Shown one piece after another: positions 36,500-46,119 of a stretch of DNA of 64,000 nucleotides; the first letter of the stretch is position 1; the number at the start of each line of letters is the position of its first letter. A model generated the notes under the pieces. It made no database searches, was not told the DNA's origin, and worked only from the letters and a program-made list of their open reading frames with translations. Source of the stretch: Ectopseudomonas mendocina (GTDB lineage: Bacteria > Pseudomonadota > Gammaproteobacteria > Pseudomonadales > Pseudomonadaceae); the NCBI RefSeq assembly GCF_008041835.1, contig NZ_VRYE01000022.1, positions 1 through 64,000 on the forward strand. Reading direction: 5' to 3'. The translations under genes were made by a program, and so were the position numbers.

Positions 36500-37882
36500 A
36501 TGAACGGACGCAAGCAACAGCTGCTCAAACGCCATCGGCGTAACAAACGTATCGCCTTGCTGGTCGCCCTGTTGGCCCTGCTGTTGGTGGGCGTGTTCGT
36601 TGCCTGGTGGTTGCCGCTGTTGCTGGTGGTTTTCGCCTGGATGGCGCACGAGGCCTGGTTCGCCGATCACTTGTTCTATTCGCCGCGCGACGATTACCGC
36701 TACGACTTTCCCGATGACTGCCTGAGTGTGCCGGCGCGCATCGAGCAAGGCGTCTTGCATGTCGACGCGGATCTGCAGGGCTATGACACGCAGATCCTCG
36801 AACTGCGTCTGACGGCGACATGGCTTGGGCGCTGGCTTGACCCGCATGTTCTGCTCGGCGATGACCGTCAGGATTTCGAGCGCGGCGTTGCCGGGCGTCG
36901 TTACCTCAATTTATCCGGGCAGCAGGCGAACGGGCTAAGCATCATTCCACGGTTTTGCCGAATAGATGGCGAGCTGCGCCTGCACGCCATGCGTAACCCG
37001 GACTTCAGTAAACAGCGCATGCTGATCATCGCGCCGCATGCCGACGATGCCGAGCTGGCGGCCTTTGGTCAGTACAGCCGCTCGTCCGACACCGCGATCA
37101 TCACTCTGACACAGGGTGAGATCGAGGCCGAAAGCTATCAGCGCCTCGGCCTGGACAAGGCCGCTGCCGCTCGCCTGAAGGGGCGGCTGCGCGCCTGGGA
37201 CAGCCTGGCCGCGCCACTCTGGGGCGGCGTACCGCAGCAGCGTTGCGTGCAGCTTGGCTATTACTGCCTGCAACTGCCGGCCATGGCCGAGCAACCGCAA
37301 ACGCCGTTTGGCTCGCGTGAGTCGGGCGAGAGCGATATTCGCAGCGTGCGCTGCCACAACCCGCTGACGCTGCCGGCTGACGCCGATGGCCAGCCGACCT
37401 GGAATAACCTGATCGCCGATTTGGTGGCGGTGATCGAGCATTATCGTCCCGAGGTGCTGCTCACCCCGCACCCTGAGCTGGACCCGCACCACGATCACGT
37501 CGCCAGCACCCGCGCCGTGCTCGAGGCCTGCCAGCGCTCGAGCTGGCAGCCGACAACACTCTTGCTCTATGCCAATCATCTGCATGACAACGACCGCTGG
37601 CCCATGGGGCCGGCGGGCAATGGTATCGCCTTGCCGCCGGCCATCGTGGCGCTGCCGGCTGATCGCTTGTGGAGCCCGACGCTGGATGCCGAGCGGCAAC
37701 TGGACAAGGCCATGGCACTCGGTCTGCAGCATGATCTGCGAAGCCCGCTGCCGCTGAAAAGGCGCCTGCGCCGCTTGATTCAGCAACTGCTGGCCGGGCG
37801 TCGCTGGCCGGCCACGGGCGAAGACGAGTTCTTCCGCAAGGCCGTGCGCCGCCATGAGTTGTTCTGGGTGCGCCTGCGTTAA
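36500..37882 (+). CDS. dnpA: PIG-L family de-N-acetylase (DnpA)
   Basis: The 460-residue protein starts with a basic stretch and two closely spaced membrane segments (about 18-50), then a PIG-L/LmbE zinc deacetylase domain. APHADDAELAAFG gives the HxDD zinc site, and TPHPELDPHHDHVAS supplies the second histidine cluster. P. aeruginosa DnpA (PA5002) influences fluoroquinolone tolerance and persistence and is thought to act on core-LPS or related sugars. ATG 36500 directly follows mig-14; further upstream extension of the frame would run inside mig-14 and is rejected. Confidence 0.88.
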   Translation: MNGRKQQLLKRHRRNKRIALLVALLALLLVGVFVAWWLPLLLVVFAWMAHEAWFADHLFYSPRDDYRYDFPDDCLSVPARIEQGVLHVDADLQGYDTQILELRLTATWLGRWLDPHVLLGDDRQDFERGVAGRRYLNLSGQQANGLSIIPRFCRIDGELRLHAMRNPDFSKQRMLIIAPHADDAELAAFGQYSRSSDTAIITLTQGEIEAESYQRLGLDKAAAARLKGRLRAWDSLAAPLWGGVPQQRCVQLGYYCLQLPAMAEQPQTPFGSRESGESDIRSVRCHNPLTLPADADGQPTWNNLIADLVAVIEHYRPEVLLTPHPELDPHHDHVASTRAVLEACQRSSWQPTTLLLYANHLHDNDRWPMGPAGNGIALPPAIVALPADRLWSPTLDAERQLDKAMALGLQHDLRSPLPLKRRLRRLIQQLLAGRRWPATGEDEFFRKAVRRHELFWVRLR

Positions 37883-37943
37883 GTGGGGTGCTGGATGCAC
37901 CGTGCTATGATTTTTCCCGTTTTTCTCCCCTTCTGGAGCCACC

Positions 37944-39365
37944 ATGAAACTGACCATGCCCCGCTATGACCAAGCCGCCGTTCTGGTGGTGGGCGACGTG
38001 ATGCTCGATCGCTATTGGCATGGCGGCACCTCGCGGATTTCTCCAGAGGCGCCGGTACCGGTGGTGCGTGTCGAGCAGATCGAGGATCGTCCCGGTGGTG
38101 CTGCCAACGTGGCTCTGAATATCGCCGCACTCGGTGCGCGCGCCTTGCTGGTTGGCGTGACCGGTAATGATGAGGCCGCCGAAAGCTTGAGCGACAGCCT
38201 GCGCGGTGCCGGTGTGGAAACCCATTTCCAGCGCCTCGATGACCAGCCCACCATTGTCAAACTGCGGGTGATGAGCCGTCACCAGCAATTGCTGCGCATG
38301 GACTTCGAGGAACCGTTCAGAACCGACGCCGCCGCTCTGGCACGTGAGGTCGATGCACTGCTCGATGGGGTCAAGGTGCTGGTGCTGTCGGACTATGGTA
38401 AGGGGGCGCTGCAGAACCATCAGGTACTGATCCAGGCGGCGCGCAACAAGGGCATTGCGGTGTTGGCCGATCCCAAGGGCAAGGACTTTTCCATCTACCA
38501 TGGTGCCAGCCTGATCACGCCTAACTTGCACGAGTTCGAGCTGATCGTCGGCGGTTGTGCCGATGAGGCCGAGTTGGTCAGCAAAGGCGCCAAACTGATG
38601 CGCGAATTGGAGCTGGGCGCTTTGCTGGTAACCCGTGGCGAGCACGGCATGACCCTGCTGCGCCCCGAACATGCGCCGCTGCACCTGCCGGCCCGGGCCC
38701 GCGAAGTGTTCGACGTCACCGGTGCCGGAGATACGGTGATCTCTACCTTGGCTGCGTCGATCGCCGCTGGCGAAGAGTTGCCGAACGCCGTGGCTCTGGC
38801 CAATCTGGCGGCCGGCATCGTGGTTGGCAAACTGGGCACGGCGGCCATCAGCGCACCGGAGCTGCGCCGCGCCGTGCAGCGTGAGGAAGGTTCCGAGCGT
38901 GGTGTGCTGAGCCTGGGTCAACTGCTCATCGCCATCGAGGATGCGCGGGCTCACGGCGAGAAGATCGTATTCACCAATGGCTGCTTCGATATTCTCCATG
39001 CCGGCCACGTGACCTATCTGGAACAGGCCCGCGCGCAGGGCGACCGCCTGATCGTGGCGGTCAATGACGATGCCTCGGTCAGTCGCCTGAAAGGTCCGGG
39101 GCGTCCGATCAATGCCGTCGACCGCCGCATGGCGGTGCTCGCCGGCCTGGGTGCGGTTGACTGGGTGGTGAGCTTCAGTGAAGACACCCCCGAGCGCCTG
39201 CTCAAGCAGGTGCAGCCGGATGTGCTGGTCAAGGGGGGCGATTACGGCGTTGACCAGGTCGTCGGCGCCGATATCGTCCAGGCCTATGGCGGCGAAGTAC
39301 GCGTGCTTGGGCTGGTGGAGAACAGCTCCACCACCGCCATCGTCGAGAAGATCCGCAGCAAGTAA
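37944..39365 (+). CDS. hldE: Bifunctional D-glycero-beta-D-manno-heptose-7-phosphate kinase/adenylyltransferase
   Basis: HldE makes ADP-heptose for the inner core: it phosphorylates heptose-7-phosphate at O1 and, after GmhB, adds AMP. The 473-residue protein has a PfkB-type kinase domain (1-about 320, VTGAGDTVISTLAASIA) and a cytidylyltransferase-like domain (about 335-473) with FTNGCFDILHAGHV. TGGAGCC lies before ATG 37944. A TATGAT sequence about 35 bases upstream may be its own -10. Its product feeds WaaC and WaaF encoded in the same locus. Confidence 0.97.
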   Translation: MKLTMPRYDQAAVLVVGDVMLDRYWHGGTSRISPEAPVPVVRVEQIEDRPGGAANVALNIAALGARALLVGVTGNDEAAESLSDSLRGAGVETHFQRLDDQPTIVKLRVMSRHQQLLRMDFEEPFRTDAAALAREVDALLDGVKVLVLSDYGKGALQNHQVLIQAARNKGIAVLADPKGKDFSIYHGASLITPNLHEFELIVGGCADEAELVSKGAKLMRELELGALLVTRGEHGMTLLRPEHAPLHLPARAREVFDVTGAGDTVISTLAASIAAGEELPNAVALANLAAGIVVGKLGTAAISAPELRRAVQREEGSERGVLSLGQLLIAIEDARAHGEKIVFTNGCFDILHAGHVTYLEQARAQGDRLIVAVNDDASVSRLKGPGRPINAVDRRMAVLAGLGAVDWVVSFSEDTPERLLKQVQPDVLVKGGDYGVDQVVGADIVQAYGGEVRVLGLVENSSTTAIVEKIRSK

Positions 39366-39494
39366 CGCATTGCGTATGGCATCGCCCGTTGGCTCTGGTG
39401 TGCGCAATGTCTGTCAGTTGGCAGCAGAGATTTCTTCGGGCACACACCGAACAGGTCTGTATGCCTGCGCAGATGGGCATTCACAGCCAACTCC

Positions 39495-39537
39495 TCCATT
39501 CAGGCTCCCGCTTTTGCGGGAGTGCCGTTGAATGGAT
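39495..39537. terminator. Hairpin between convergent hldE and the PqiC-like gene
   Basis: CTCCCGC, a TTTT loop, then GCGGGAG (centred near 39512) form the inner stem. The outer TCCATTCA and TGAATGGA extend it with an internal bulge. It lies between two convergent genes and could end both transcripts, although no long T run follows on either strand. The remainder of 39366-39494 holds nothing I recognise. Confidence 0.5.
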
Positions 39538-39548
39538 GGAGGATATTC

Positions 39549-40268
39549 CTAGAAACGGAAGACTTCCGTATCGATCTTGATCGGTTCTGCCACCGGGATC
39601 TTCGGCCCGGCAGCGGCTGGGTCCTGCGGTTTGGCTTTGGCCACCGGAGGCTTCTTGCGCGGCGGCTCAGGGGTAGGCTCGGCTGCAGCGATGGGTTGAA
39701 TGGCCACAGCCAGTTCAGCCGCCAGACGTTGCAGCAAGACACTCTGCGCCTTGACCTGTTCGGCCATGGGCCCACCGTGTGCTTCTTCCAGGCGGATCAG
39801 GCGGCTGTCGCGCAGTTGTCCACGGCGGTCTAGCAGGCGCCATTGCGCCTCAAGCACGGCGGGTTGAGTCGGGCCGGAATCCAGGCGGGTAATGGTCAGC
39901 ATGACCTGAGCATCGGCACTGAAGCCTGGTGCCGCCGGGGCTAGAACCAGGCGCTGGCTATCCAGGCGCCAGGCCAACTGGCGCAGCAACTGCTGGTCGA
40001 TATCGTTGGCCAGGCCGCTGGCCCAGCGAGCGTCCTGCGCGGCCACCAGGCTGCCATCGGCCTGACGTTGCAGCAGATTTTGCTGGCGCAGGTAATCGGC
40101 CACGCTGATCGGGCCGACCAGTACGGTCACACCGTTGTCCTGGGTCGGCGTCACGGCCTGGCCGCTGTCGAGTTGGTAAAGGGGAACCGGCTTCTGCTGC
40201 AGCAGACTGCAACCACTCAATACGAGCAGCGTGGTCAGAAGCAGAGCCACAGGGCGTACTACAGTCAT
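39549..40268 (-). CDS. PqiC-like ABC-type transport auxiliary lipoprotein
   Basis: The 239-residue product begins with a lipoprotein signal ending in LVLSGC (Cys20). An ABC-type auxiliary (DUF330/PqiC) domain follows, seen as PLYQLDSGQ, VGPISVADYLRQQNLL and RWASGLANDIDQQLLRQLAW. PqiC proteins dock MCE-type lipid transporters (PqiAB) at the outer membrane. No pqiA or pqiB lies here. The C-terminal 45 residues are Pro/Ala/Lys-rich and probably disordered. Start ATG 40268 gives a seven-base spacing to GGA; ATG 40271 is equally in frame. Upstream parC is on the same strand. Confidence 0.75.
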   Translation of the reverse strand: MTVVRPVALLLTTLLVLSGCSLLQQKPVPLYQLDSGQAVTPTQDNGVTVLVGPISVADYLRQQNLLQRQADGSLVAAQDARWASGLANDIDQQLLRQLAWRLDSQRLVLAPAAPGFSADAQVMLTITRLDSGPTQPAVLEAQWRLLDRRGQLRDSRLIRLEEAHGGPMAEQVKAQSVLLQRLAAELAVAIQPIAAAEPTPEPPRKKPPVAKAKPQDPAAAGPKIPVAEPIKIDTEVFRF

Positions 40269-40327
40269 CATTAATTCCAGGCAGCCGCTTCTGGGGCAGC
40301 TGCATATCGATCCCATATCATGCTGTG

Positions 40328-40347
40328 GGGTCATTTGTGCATGACCC
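40328..40347. other. Perfect hairpin in the parC/PqiC-like gap
   Basis: GGGTCAT (40328-40334) and ATGACCC (40341-40347) form a seven-base stem with a six-base loop. It lies about 60 bases upstream of the PqiC-like gene and 98 beyond the parC stop. It could be a weak terminator of parC or an operator for the lipoprotein gene; no T run is present. Confidence 0.4.
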
Positions 40348-40444
40348 GGGGCGCGTATCATCCGTCAAACCGCGCGATGACTCCAGCCTTGCCTGCTGGC
40401 TGGTAGCGCGGATATCCCGGACGAACGGGGGCGTGTTGCCGACG

Positions 40445-42694
40445 CTATTCCACCAGCAGCTGGTCGACACGCTGGAAGCCGCGCGGCAGCTTGTTACCGC
40501 GGCGGCCGCGCTCGCCCTTGTAATGCTCGAGGTCGTCGGCTTTGAGTGTCAGGGTACGCTTCCCGGCCTGCAAAACCAAACTGGCGCCGCTGGGCAGTAC
40601 GGCCAGATCGGTCAGATATTCCTCACGCGAGGCTACGCGCTCGCCGGGAATGCCGATGATCTTGTTGCCCTTGCCTTTACCCAGTTGCGGCAGATCGGCG
40701 ACCTTGAACAGCAGCAGGCGACCTTCGGTAGTCACCGCGGCCAACCAGTCGTCTTCCAGACTGGTGACCGGCTTGGGTGCGACCACCCTGGCGCCGGTTG
40801 GCAGGCTAAGCAGGGCCTTGCCCGCCTTGTTCTTGGCCTGCAGATCCTCGCCTTTGACCACGAAGCCGTAGCCGGCGTCCGAGGCGATCACATACAGCGC
40901 GCCGTCTTCCGGCAGCAACACGCATTCGAAGGTGGCACCCGGCGGTGGGGTCAGGCGACCGGTGAGCGGCTCGCCCTGGCCACGTGCCGAAGGCAGTGAG
41001 TGGGCCGCGAGCGAATAGCTCCTGCCGGTCGAGTCGATAAACACCGCGTACTGGTTCGAGCGCCCGGGCGCGGCGGCCTTGAAGCCGTCGCCGGCCTTGT
41101 AGGACAGGCCGGTGGCATCGATGTCGTGGCCCTTGGCACAACGCACCCAGCCTTTTTCCGAGAGCACCACGGTGACCGGCTCGGTCGGCATCAGCTCGGT
41201 TTCCGAAAGGGCCTTAGCCTCGGCGCGGGCGACGATCGGCGAGCGGCGGTCATCGCCGTACTTCTCGGCGTCCTCGATGATTTCCTTGCGTACCAGCTTC
41301 TTCAGCTTGGCTTCGCTGCCGAGCAGGGCCAGGAGTTTCTCGCGCTCCTTGGCCAGTTCGTCCTGCTCGCCACGGATCTTCATCTCTTCCAAGCGAGCCA
41401 ATTGGCGCAGGCGAGTGTCGAGAATGTAGTCGGCCTGCACATCGGTCAGGCCGAAGGTTTCCATCAGCACCGGCTTGGGCGAATCCTCGCTGCGAATGAT
41501 GCGAATGACTTCATCGAGGTTGAGGAAGGCGATCAGCAAACCTTCCAACAGGTGCAGGCGGCGTTCGACTTTGTCCAGGCGGAACTGCAGGCGGCGGCGC
41601 ACGGTGCCGACGCGGTACACCAGCCACTCGCTGAGCAGGGTGCGCAGGTCCTTGACCTGCGGCTTGCCGTCGAGGCCGATGACGTTGGTGTTGACCCGGT
41701 AACTGGACTCCAGATCGGTGGTAGCGAACAGGTGGGTCATCAGCTCATCGGCATCAACGCGGTTGGAGCGCGGGATGATGACGATGCGGCAGGGGTTCTC
41801 GTGATCCGACTCGTCACGCAGGTCGGCAACCATCGGCAGCTTCTTGGCCTGCATCTGCGCGGCGATCTGCTCCAGTACCTTGGCCCCGGACACCTGGTGC
41901 GGCAGGGCGGTGACGACGATGTCGCCGTCCTCGATGCGATAAACGGCGCGCATACGTACCGAGCCGCGGCCGGTTTCGTAGATCTTCAGCAGGTCGGCCT
42001 TTGGCGTGATGACTTCGGCTTCGGTGGGGAAGTCCGGCCCCTGAATGTGTTCGCACAGCTGCTCGACCGTGGCGCCCGGCTCGTCCAGCAGGCGTACGCA
42101 GGCCGCGGCTACCTCGCGCAGGTTGTGCGGCGGCACGTCGGTGGCCATGCCCACGGCGATGCCGGTGGTGCCGTTGAGCAGCAGGTTGGGCAAGCGCGCC
42201 GGCAGCGTCGCCGGCTCGTTCATGGTGCCGTCGAAGTTGGGTACCCAGTCGACGGTGCCCTGGCCCAGCTCGGACAGCAGCACCTCGGAGTAGCGCGACA
42301 GGCGCGCCTCGGTGTAGCGCATGGCGGCGAAGGACTTGGGATCGTCCGGTGCACCCCAGTTGCCCTGACCGTCGACCAGGGTGTAGCGGTAGCTGAACGG
42401 CTGCGCCATCAACACCATGGCTTCGTAGCAGGCGATGTCGCCGTGCGGGTGGAACTTGCCGAGCACGTCACCGACGGTACGCGCGGACTTCTTGTGCTTG
42501 GAGTCGGCGTCCAGGCCCAGTTCGCTCATGGCGTAGATGATGCGCCGTTGTACGGGTTTCAGGCCGTCGCCGATATGCGGCAGGGCGCGATCCATGATCA
42601 CGTACATGGAGTAGTTGAGATAAGCCTGCTCGGTGAAATCGGCGAGTGACCGGCGTTCAACGCCTTCCAGGCTCAAATCGAGGGATTCGCTCAT
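40445..42694 (-). CDS. parC: DNA topoisomerase IV subunit A
   Basis: ParC cuts and rejoins DNA to decatenate daughter chromosomes, as a heterotetramer with ParE. The 749-residue protein has the GyrA/ParC breakage-reunion domain with active-site Tyr127 ([11 protein letters not shown]) and a C-terminal beta-pinwheel domain. In the quinolone-resistance region the sequence is [10 protein letters not shown]. Residue 87 is Ile (codon ATC, plus-strand 42434-42436), where P. aeruginosa and E. coli wild type have Ser; Glu91 is normal. Ser-to-Ile here is a known resistance change. The gene follows a small protease-like gene by seven bases. Confidence 0.97.
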   Translation of the reverse strand: MSESLDLSLEGVERRSLADFTEQAYLNYSMYVIMDRALPHIGDGLKPVQRRIIYAMSELGLDADSKHKKSARTVGDVLGKFHPHGDIACYEAMVLMAQPFSYRYTLVDGQGNWGAPDDPKSFAAMRYTEARLSRYSEVLLSELGQGTVDWVPNFDGTMNEPATLPARLPNLLLNGTTGIAVGMATDVPPHNLREVAAACVRLLDEPGATVEQLCEHIQGPDFPTEAEVITPKADLLKIYETGRGSVRMRAVYRIEDGDIVVTALPHQVSGAKVLEQIAAQMQAKKLPMVADLRDESDHENPCRIVIIPRSNRVDADELMTHLFATTDLESSYRVNTNVIGLDGKPQVKDLRTLLSEWLVYRVGTVRRRLQFRLDKVERRLHLLEGLLIAFLNLDEVIRIIRSEDSPKPVLMETFGLTDVQADYILDTRLRQLARLEEMKIRGEQDELAKEREKLLALLGSEAKLKKLVRKEIIEDAEKYGDDRRSPIVARAEAKALSETELMPTEPVTVVLSEKGWVRCAKGHDIDATGLSYKAGDGFKAAAPGRSNQYAVFIDSTGRSYSLAAHSLPSARGQGEPLTGRLTPPPGATFECVLLPEDGALYVIASDAGYGFVVKGEDLQAKNKAGKALLSLPTGARVVAPKPVTSLEDDWLAAVTTEGRLLLFKVADLPQLGKGKGNKIIGIPGERVASREEYLTDLAVLPSGASLVLQAGKRTLTLKADDLEHYKGERGRRGNKLPRGFQRVDQLLVE

Positions 42695-42701
42695 GCGGGC
42701 C

Positions 42702-43226
42702 TCATTGCAAGGTTGATTGGCGCAGCACCAGGGTGCCGCCCTTCTGACTGAATTCGAGTTGTTTCAGGGCGCTCATGCCCAGCAGCACTTCGTCGCCGTC
42801 CATGCCGGGGGCGATCAGTGCGGCGACGTCACGCAGTTCGATATCGCCCAGGCGCAGGCTGTCCAGGCGTGTGCGATGCCCGGTGGCACGGCCGTTGGCC
42901 GTGCTGATGATGATCGGCGCACCATGTTGCAGGCCAAGACGCTCGGCCACCGCGCTGGGTATTGCCACCTGGGTGGCGCCGGTGTCGAGCAGAAAGGTCA
43001 CCTCATGCCCATCGATCTGGCCATTGACCAGGTAGTGACCCTGACGACTGCTGGCCAGGCGCACCTCGACGAAACCATCGCCATGCACCGACTGCGGCGT
43101 CTGGTTGGGGTTGCGCTGGCGATCTTCCCAGTTACCGAAGAAGTGTGTGGCCAGCAGCAGGCCGGCGCCCCAGGCGAGCACCCACATCACGCGTCCGGCA
43201 CGACGGCCTGGCGTCTGTTCGCTCAC
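42702..43226 (-). CDS. TIGR02281-type clan AA aspartic protease, membrane anchored
   Basis: The 174-residue product has one N-terminal membrane segment (about 12-28, [18 protein letters not shown]). A single retropepsin-like domain follows, with [20 protein letters not shown], the catalytic Asp-Thr-Gly, and a matching [12 protein letters not shown]. Such proteins act as dimers, probably in the periplasm; substrates are unknown. I take GTG 43226, which overlaps the stop of the upstream gene (GTGA). The longer frame to 43349 would be inside that gene. It is the gene directly before parC. Confidence 0.8.
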   Translation of the reverse strand: MSEQTPGRRAGRVMWVLAWGAGLLLATHFFGNWEDRQRNPNQTPQSVHGDGFVEVRLASSRQGHYLVNGQIDGHEVTFLLDTGATQVAIPSAVAERLGLQHGAPIIISTANGRATGHRTRLDSLRLGDIELRDVAALIAPGMDGDEVLLGMSALKQLEFSQKGGTLVLRQSTLQ

Positions 43227-44206
43227 GGGCGCCGGCTCCAGCCGCCCTTGGGTGCGGCAAAACGCCAGACGATGGGGCGCTCTTCGCCATCGGCGCGGGT
43301 CTGGCTGCCGTTGTCGACGCCGATCCAGGCGCCATCCTTGTCGATCCACAGCGCTTCGGCCATGCCGTAGTCCGGTGCGTAGCGGCGTGGTTCGCTCAGG
43401 GCTTCGCTGGCGAACGACCAGCAGATCTCCGCGACACCATCGCTCAGGGTGCGGCGGCAGACGCGATGAGCCTGGCGCTCCAGGGTGAACAGTCTCTCGC
43501 CGAAATAGGCCAGGCCGGAGAAGTCGCGCGGTGCCGGATGGCCGCCGAGCGCGTGCGGCGAGGGTTCATCACCGCTTTCGCTGGTCAGCACGCAGCCACC
43601 GGTGCAGCGCCAACTGCTACCGCGCCGATGCAATACGGTCAGGCCGCGGCGGCGCTGTTCGGCAGCCAGCCACAGGCGGTCACCGGCCGGATCGATGGCG
43701 ATGCCTTCGAAGCCCTGGTTGAAGTGCAGCAGCATGCCGCTGGCGCGGGCCTGGCGTACCAGGCCGCTGGGCAGGTTGAGCCAATGGGCATTGCCGATGC
43801 TGCTCACCTGCAGTACGGCGGCGCGGGTTTCGCTGACCAGATAGCGGTTACCCTGCGCGTCGCAGGACATTCCCTCGAAATCCAGTGCGCCACCGCGTAC
43901 CAAGCCGGCCGCCCAGTTGCGCATGCGCAGGCCCCAGGGCAGGGCGCTCTCGGGCGGTTCGGGGGCGACGAAGGTTTCTGCTTCGGCGCGCAGCAGGCCT
44001 TCTTCGCGGTGCAGTTGATAGAGGCGGTCATCGTCACGGTCGGATACTGCCCACAAGGTCTCGCCGCACATCGCCAGGCCCGACAGGTTGCCATTGGGCA
44101 TCTCCGTCACCGGATACTCGGCCTGCAGTTGCAGCTCTTCCAGCACTACTGGCTCGGCATTGGCCACGCCAGCCAACAGACCGAGTGCAAGGAGGTGGTT
44201 GCGCAT
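43223..44206 (-). CDS. Secreted esterase-like phytase-family protein
   Basis: The 327-residue product has a signal peptide (LLALGLLAGVANA) and a beta-propeller-like body of the esterase-like activity of phytase family (PF13449 type). NLSGLAMCGETLWAVSDRDD, GGALDFEGMSCD, FNQGFEGIAIDPAGDRLW and DFSGLAYFGERLF are repeated blade motifs. It probably acts in the periplasm; substrate unknown. Its ATG overlaps the parE stop codon (TGATG) and its stop overlaps the protease gene, so it is tightly coupled between parE and parC. Confidence 0.75.
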   Translation of the reverse strand: MRNHLLALGLLAGVANAEPVVLEELQLQAEYPVTEMPNGNLSGLAMCGETLWAVSDRDDDRLYQLHREEGLLRAEAETFVAPEPPESALPWGLRMRNWAAGLVRGGALDFEGMSCDAQGNRYLVSETRAAVLQVSSIGNAHWLNLPSGLVRQARASGMLLHFNQGFEGIAIDPAGDRLWLAAEQRRRGLTVLHRRGSSWRCTGGCVLTSESGDEPSPHALGGHPAPRDFSGLAYFGERLFTLERQAHRVCRRTLSDGVAEICWSFASEALSEPRRYAPDYGMAEALWIDKDGAWIGVDNGSQTRADGEERPIVWRFAAPKGGWSRRP

Positions 44207-46104
44207 CAGGCCAGTACCTCGGCCAGGTTGCCCTTGGTTTCCAGCCAGCTCTTGCGATCACCAGCGCGCTTCTTCGCCAGCAGCATGTCCATCACTTCGC
44301 GGGTGCCTTCGAAATCATCCAGGGTCAGTTGCACCAGACGCCGGGTGTTGGGGTCCATGGTGGTTTCGCGCAACTGCGGCGGGTTCATCTCGCCGAGGCC
44401 CTTGAAGCGGGTGACCTGTGGCTTGCCGCGACGTTTCTCGGCCACCAGGCGGTCGAGGATGCCGTCGCGCTCGGCGTCGTCCAGAGCGTAGAAGATCTCC
44501 TTGCCCAGGTCGATGCGATACAGCGGCGGCATGGCCACGTAGACGTGACCGGCATCCACCAGCGGGCGGAAGTGACGGACGAACAGGGCACAGAGCAGGG
44601 TGGCGATGTGCAGGCCGTCGGAGTCGGCGTCGGCAAGGATGCAGATCTTGCCGTAGCGCAGCCCGGAGAGGTCGCTGGAGCCGGGATCGATACCGACGGC
44701 CACGGCGATATCGTGTACTTCCTGCGAGGCCAGGACTTCGCTGCCGTCCACTTCCCAGGTGTTCAGGATCTTGCCGCGCAGCGGCATGATGGCCTGGAAC
44801 TCCTTGTCGCGTGCCTGCTTGGCGCTGCCGCCGGCCGAGTCACCCTCGACCAGGAACAGCTCGCAACGCAGCGGGTTCTGCCCCGCGCAGTCGGCCAGCT
44901 TGCCGGGCAGCGCCGGGCCCTGGGTGATCTTCTTGCGTTCGACCTTCTTGCCCGCCTTGAGGCGACGACCGGCGTTGCTGATGGCCAGCTCGGCCAGTTG
45001 CAGGCCGGTTTCCGGGTGGGCGTTGAGCCACAGGCTGAAGGCATCCTTGACCACGCCGGAGACGAAGGCGGCTGCCTCGCGCGAGGACAGGCGCTCCTTG
45101 GTCTGCCCGGAGAACTGCGCATCCTGCATCTTCATCGAGAGGACGAAGGCGATGCGCTCCCAGACGTCTTCCGGGGCCAGCTTGACGCCGCGCGGCAGCA
45201 GGTTGCGGAACTCGCAGAACTCGCGCATGGCATCCAGCAGGCCCTGGCGCAGGCCATTGACGTGGGTGCCGCCCTGGGCGGTGGGAATCAGGTTGACGTA
45301 GCTTTCCTGCACCGCGTCGCCGCCCTCGGGCAGCCACAGCAGCGCCCAGTCCACCGCTTCCTTGTTGCCGGCCAGGCTGCCAACGAAGGGCTCGGCCGGC
45401 AGGCGCTCGAACTCGCTGACGGCATCGACCAGGTAGGAGCGCAGGCCGTCCTCGTAATGCCACTCGACCTTCTCGCCCGAGGCTTTGTCTTCGAAGCTGA
45501 CGTTCAGGCCCGGGCAGAGTACGGCCTTGGCCTTGAGCACATGCTTGAGGCGGCTGACGGAGAACTTGAAGGAGTCGAAATACTTGGCATCCGGCCAGAA
45601 ATGCACGCTGGTGCCGGTGTTGCGTTTGCCGACAGTACCGATGACTTGCAACTCGCTGGCCTTGAAGCCATCGGCGAAGCTCATCTGGTACTCGTTGCCG
45701 TCACGCTTGACGGTGACCACCACGCGGGTCGACAGGGCGTTGACCACGCTGATGCCGACGCCATGCAGGCCGCCGGAGAACTGGTAGTTCTTGTTGCTGA
45801 ACTTGCCGCCGGCGTGCAGCTTGGTGAGGATCAACTCGACGCCCGGCACGCCTTCTTCCGGGTGGATGTCCACCGGCATGCCGCGGCCATCGTCGAGCAC
45901 CTCCAGCGAGTTGTCCTCGTGGAGAATCACCTGGATCGACTTGGCGTGCCCGGCCAGGGCTTCGTCGACGCTGTTGTCGATCACTTCCTGGGCCAGGTGG
46001 TTGGGGCGCGTGGTGTCGGTGTACATGCCCGGGCGCTTGCGCACCGGGTCGAGGCCGGAAAGGACTTCGATGGCGTCTGCGTTATAGGCGTTCTGCTGGG
46101 CCAT
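44206..46104 (-). CDS. parE: DNA topoisomerase IV subunit B
   Basis: ParE is the ATPase subunit of topoisomerase IV. The 632-residue product has a GHKL ATPase domain (NSVDEALAGHAK, DDGRGMPVDIHPEEG, SGGLHGVGISVVNAL), a transducer, and a TOPRIM domain with EGDSAGGSAKQARD and DADSDGLH. The quinolone-region segment PLRGKILNTWEV looks wild type. It is separated from yqiA by 15 bases, giving the order nudF, yqiB, cpdA, yqiA, parE known from E. coli. Confidence 0.97.
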   Translation of the reverse strand: MAQQNAYNADAIEVLSGLDPVRKRPGMYTDTTRPNHLAQEVIDNSVDEALAGHAKSIQVILHEDNSLEVLDDGRGMPVDIHPEEGVPGVELILTKLHAGGKFSNKNYQFSGGLHGVGISVVNALSTRVVVTVKRDGNEYQMSFADGFKASELQVIGTVGKRNTGTSVHFWPDAKYFDSFKFSVSRLKHVLKAKAVLCPGLNVSFEDKASGEKVEWHYEDGLRSYLVDAVSEFERLPAEPFVGSLAGNKEAVDWALLWLPEGGDAVQESYVNLIPTAQGGTHVNGLRQGLLDAMREFCEFRNLLPRGVKLAPEDVWERIAFVLSMKMQDAQFSGQTKERLSSREAAAFVSGVVKDAFSLWLNAHPETGLQLAELAISNAGRRLKAGKKVERKKITQGPALPGKLADCAGQNPLRCELFLVEGDSAGGSAKQARDKEFQAIMPLRGKILNTWEVDGSEVLASQEVHDIAVAVGIDPGSSDLSGLRYGKICILADADSDGLHIATLLCALFVRHFRPLVDAGHVYVAMPPLYRIDLGKEIFYALDDAERDGILDRLVAEKRRGKPQVTRFKGLGEMNPPQLRETTMDPNTRRLVQLTLDDFEGTREVMDMLLAKKRAGDRKSWLETKGNLAEVLA

Positions 46105-46119
46105 AGGGTCTCTTGGTCG

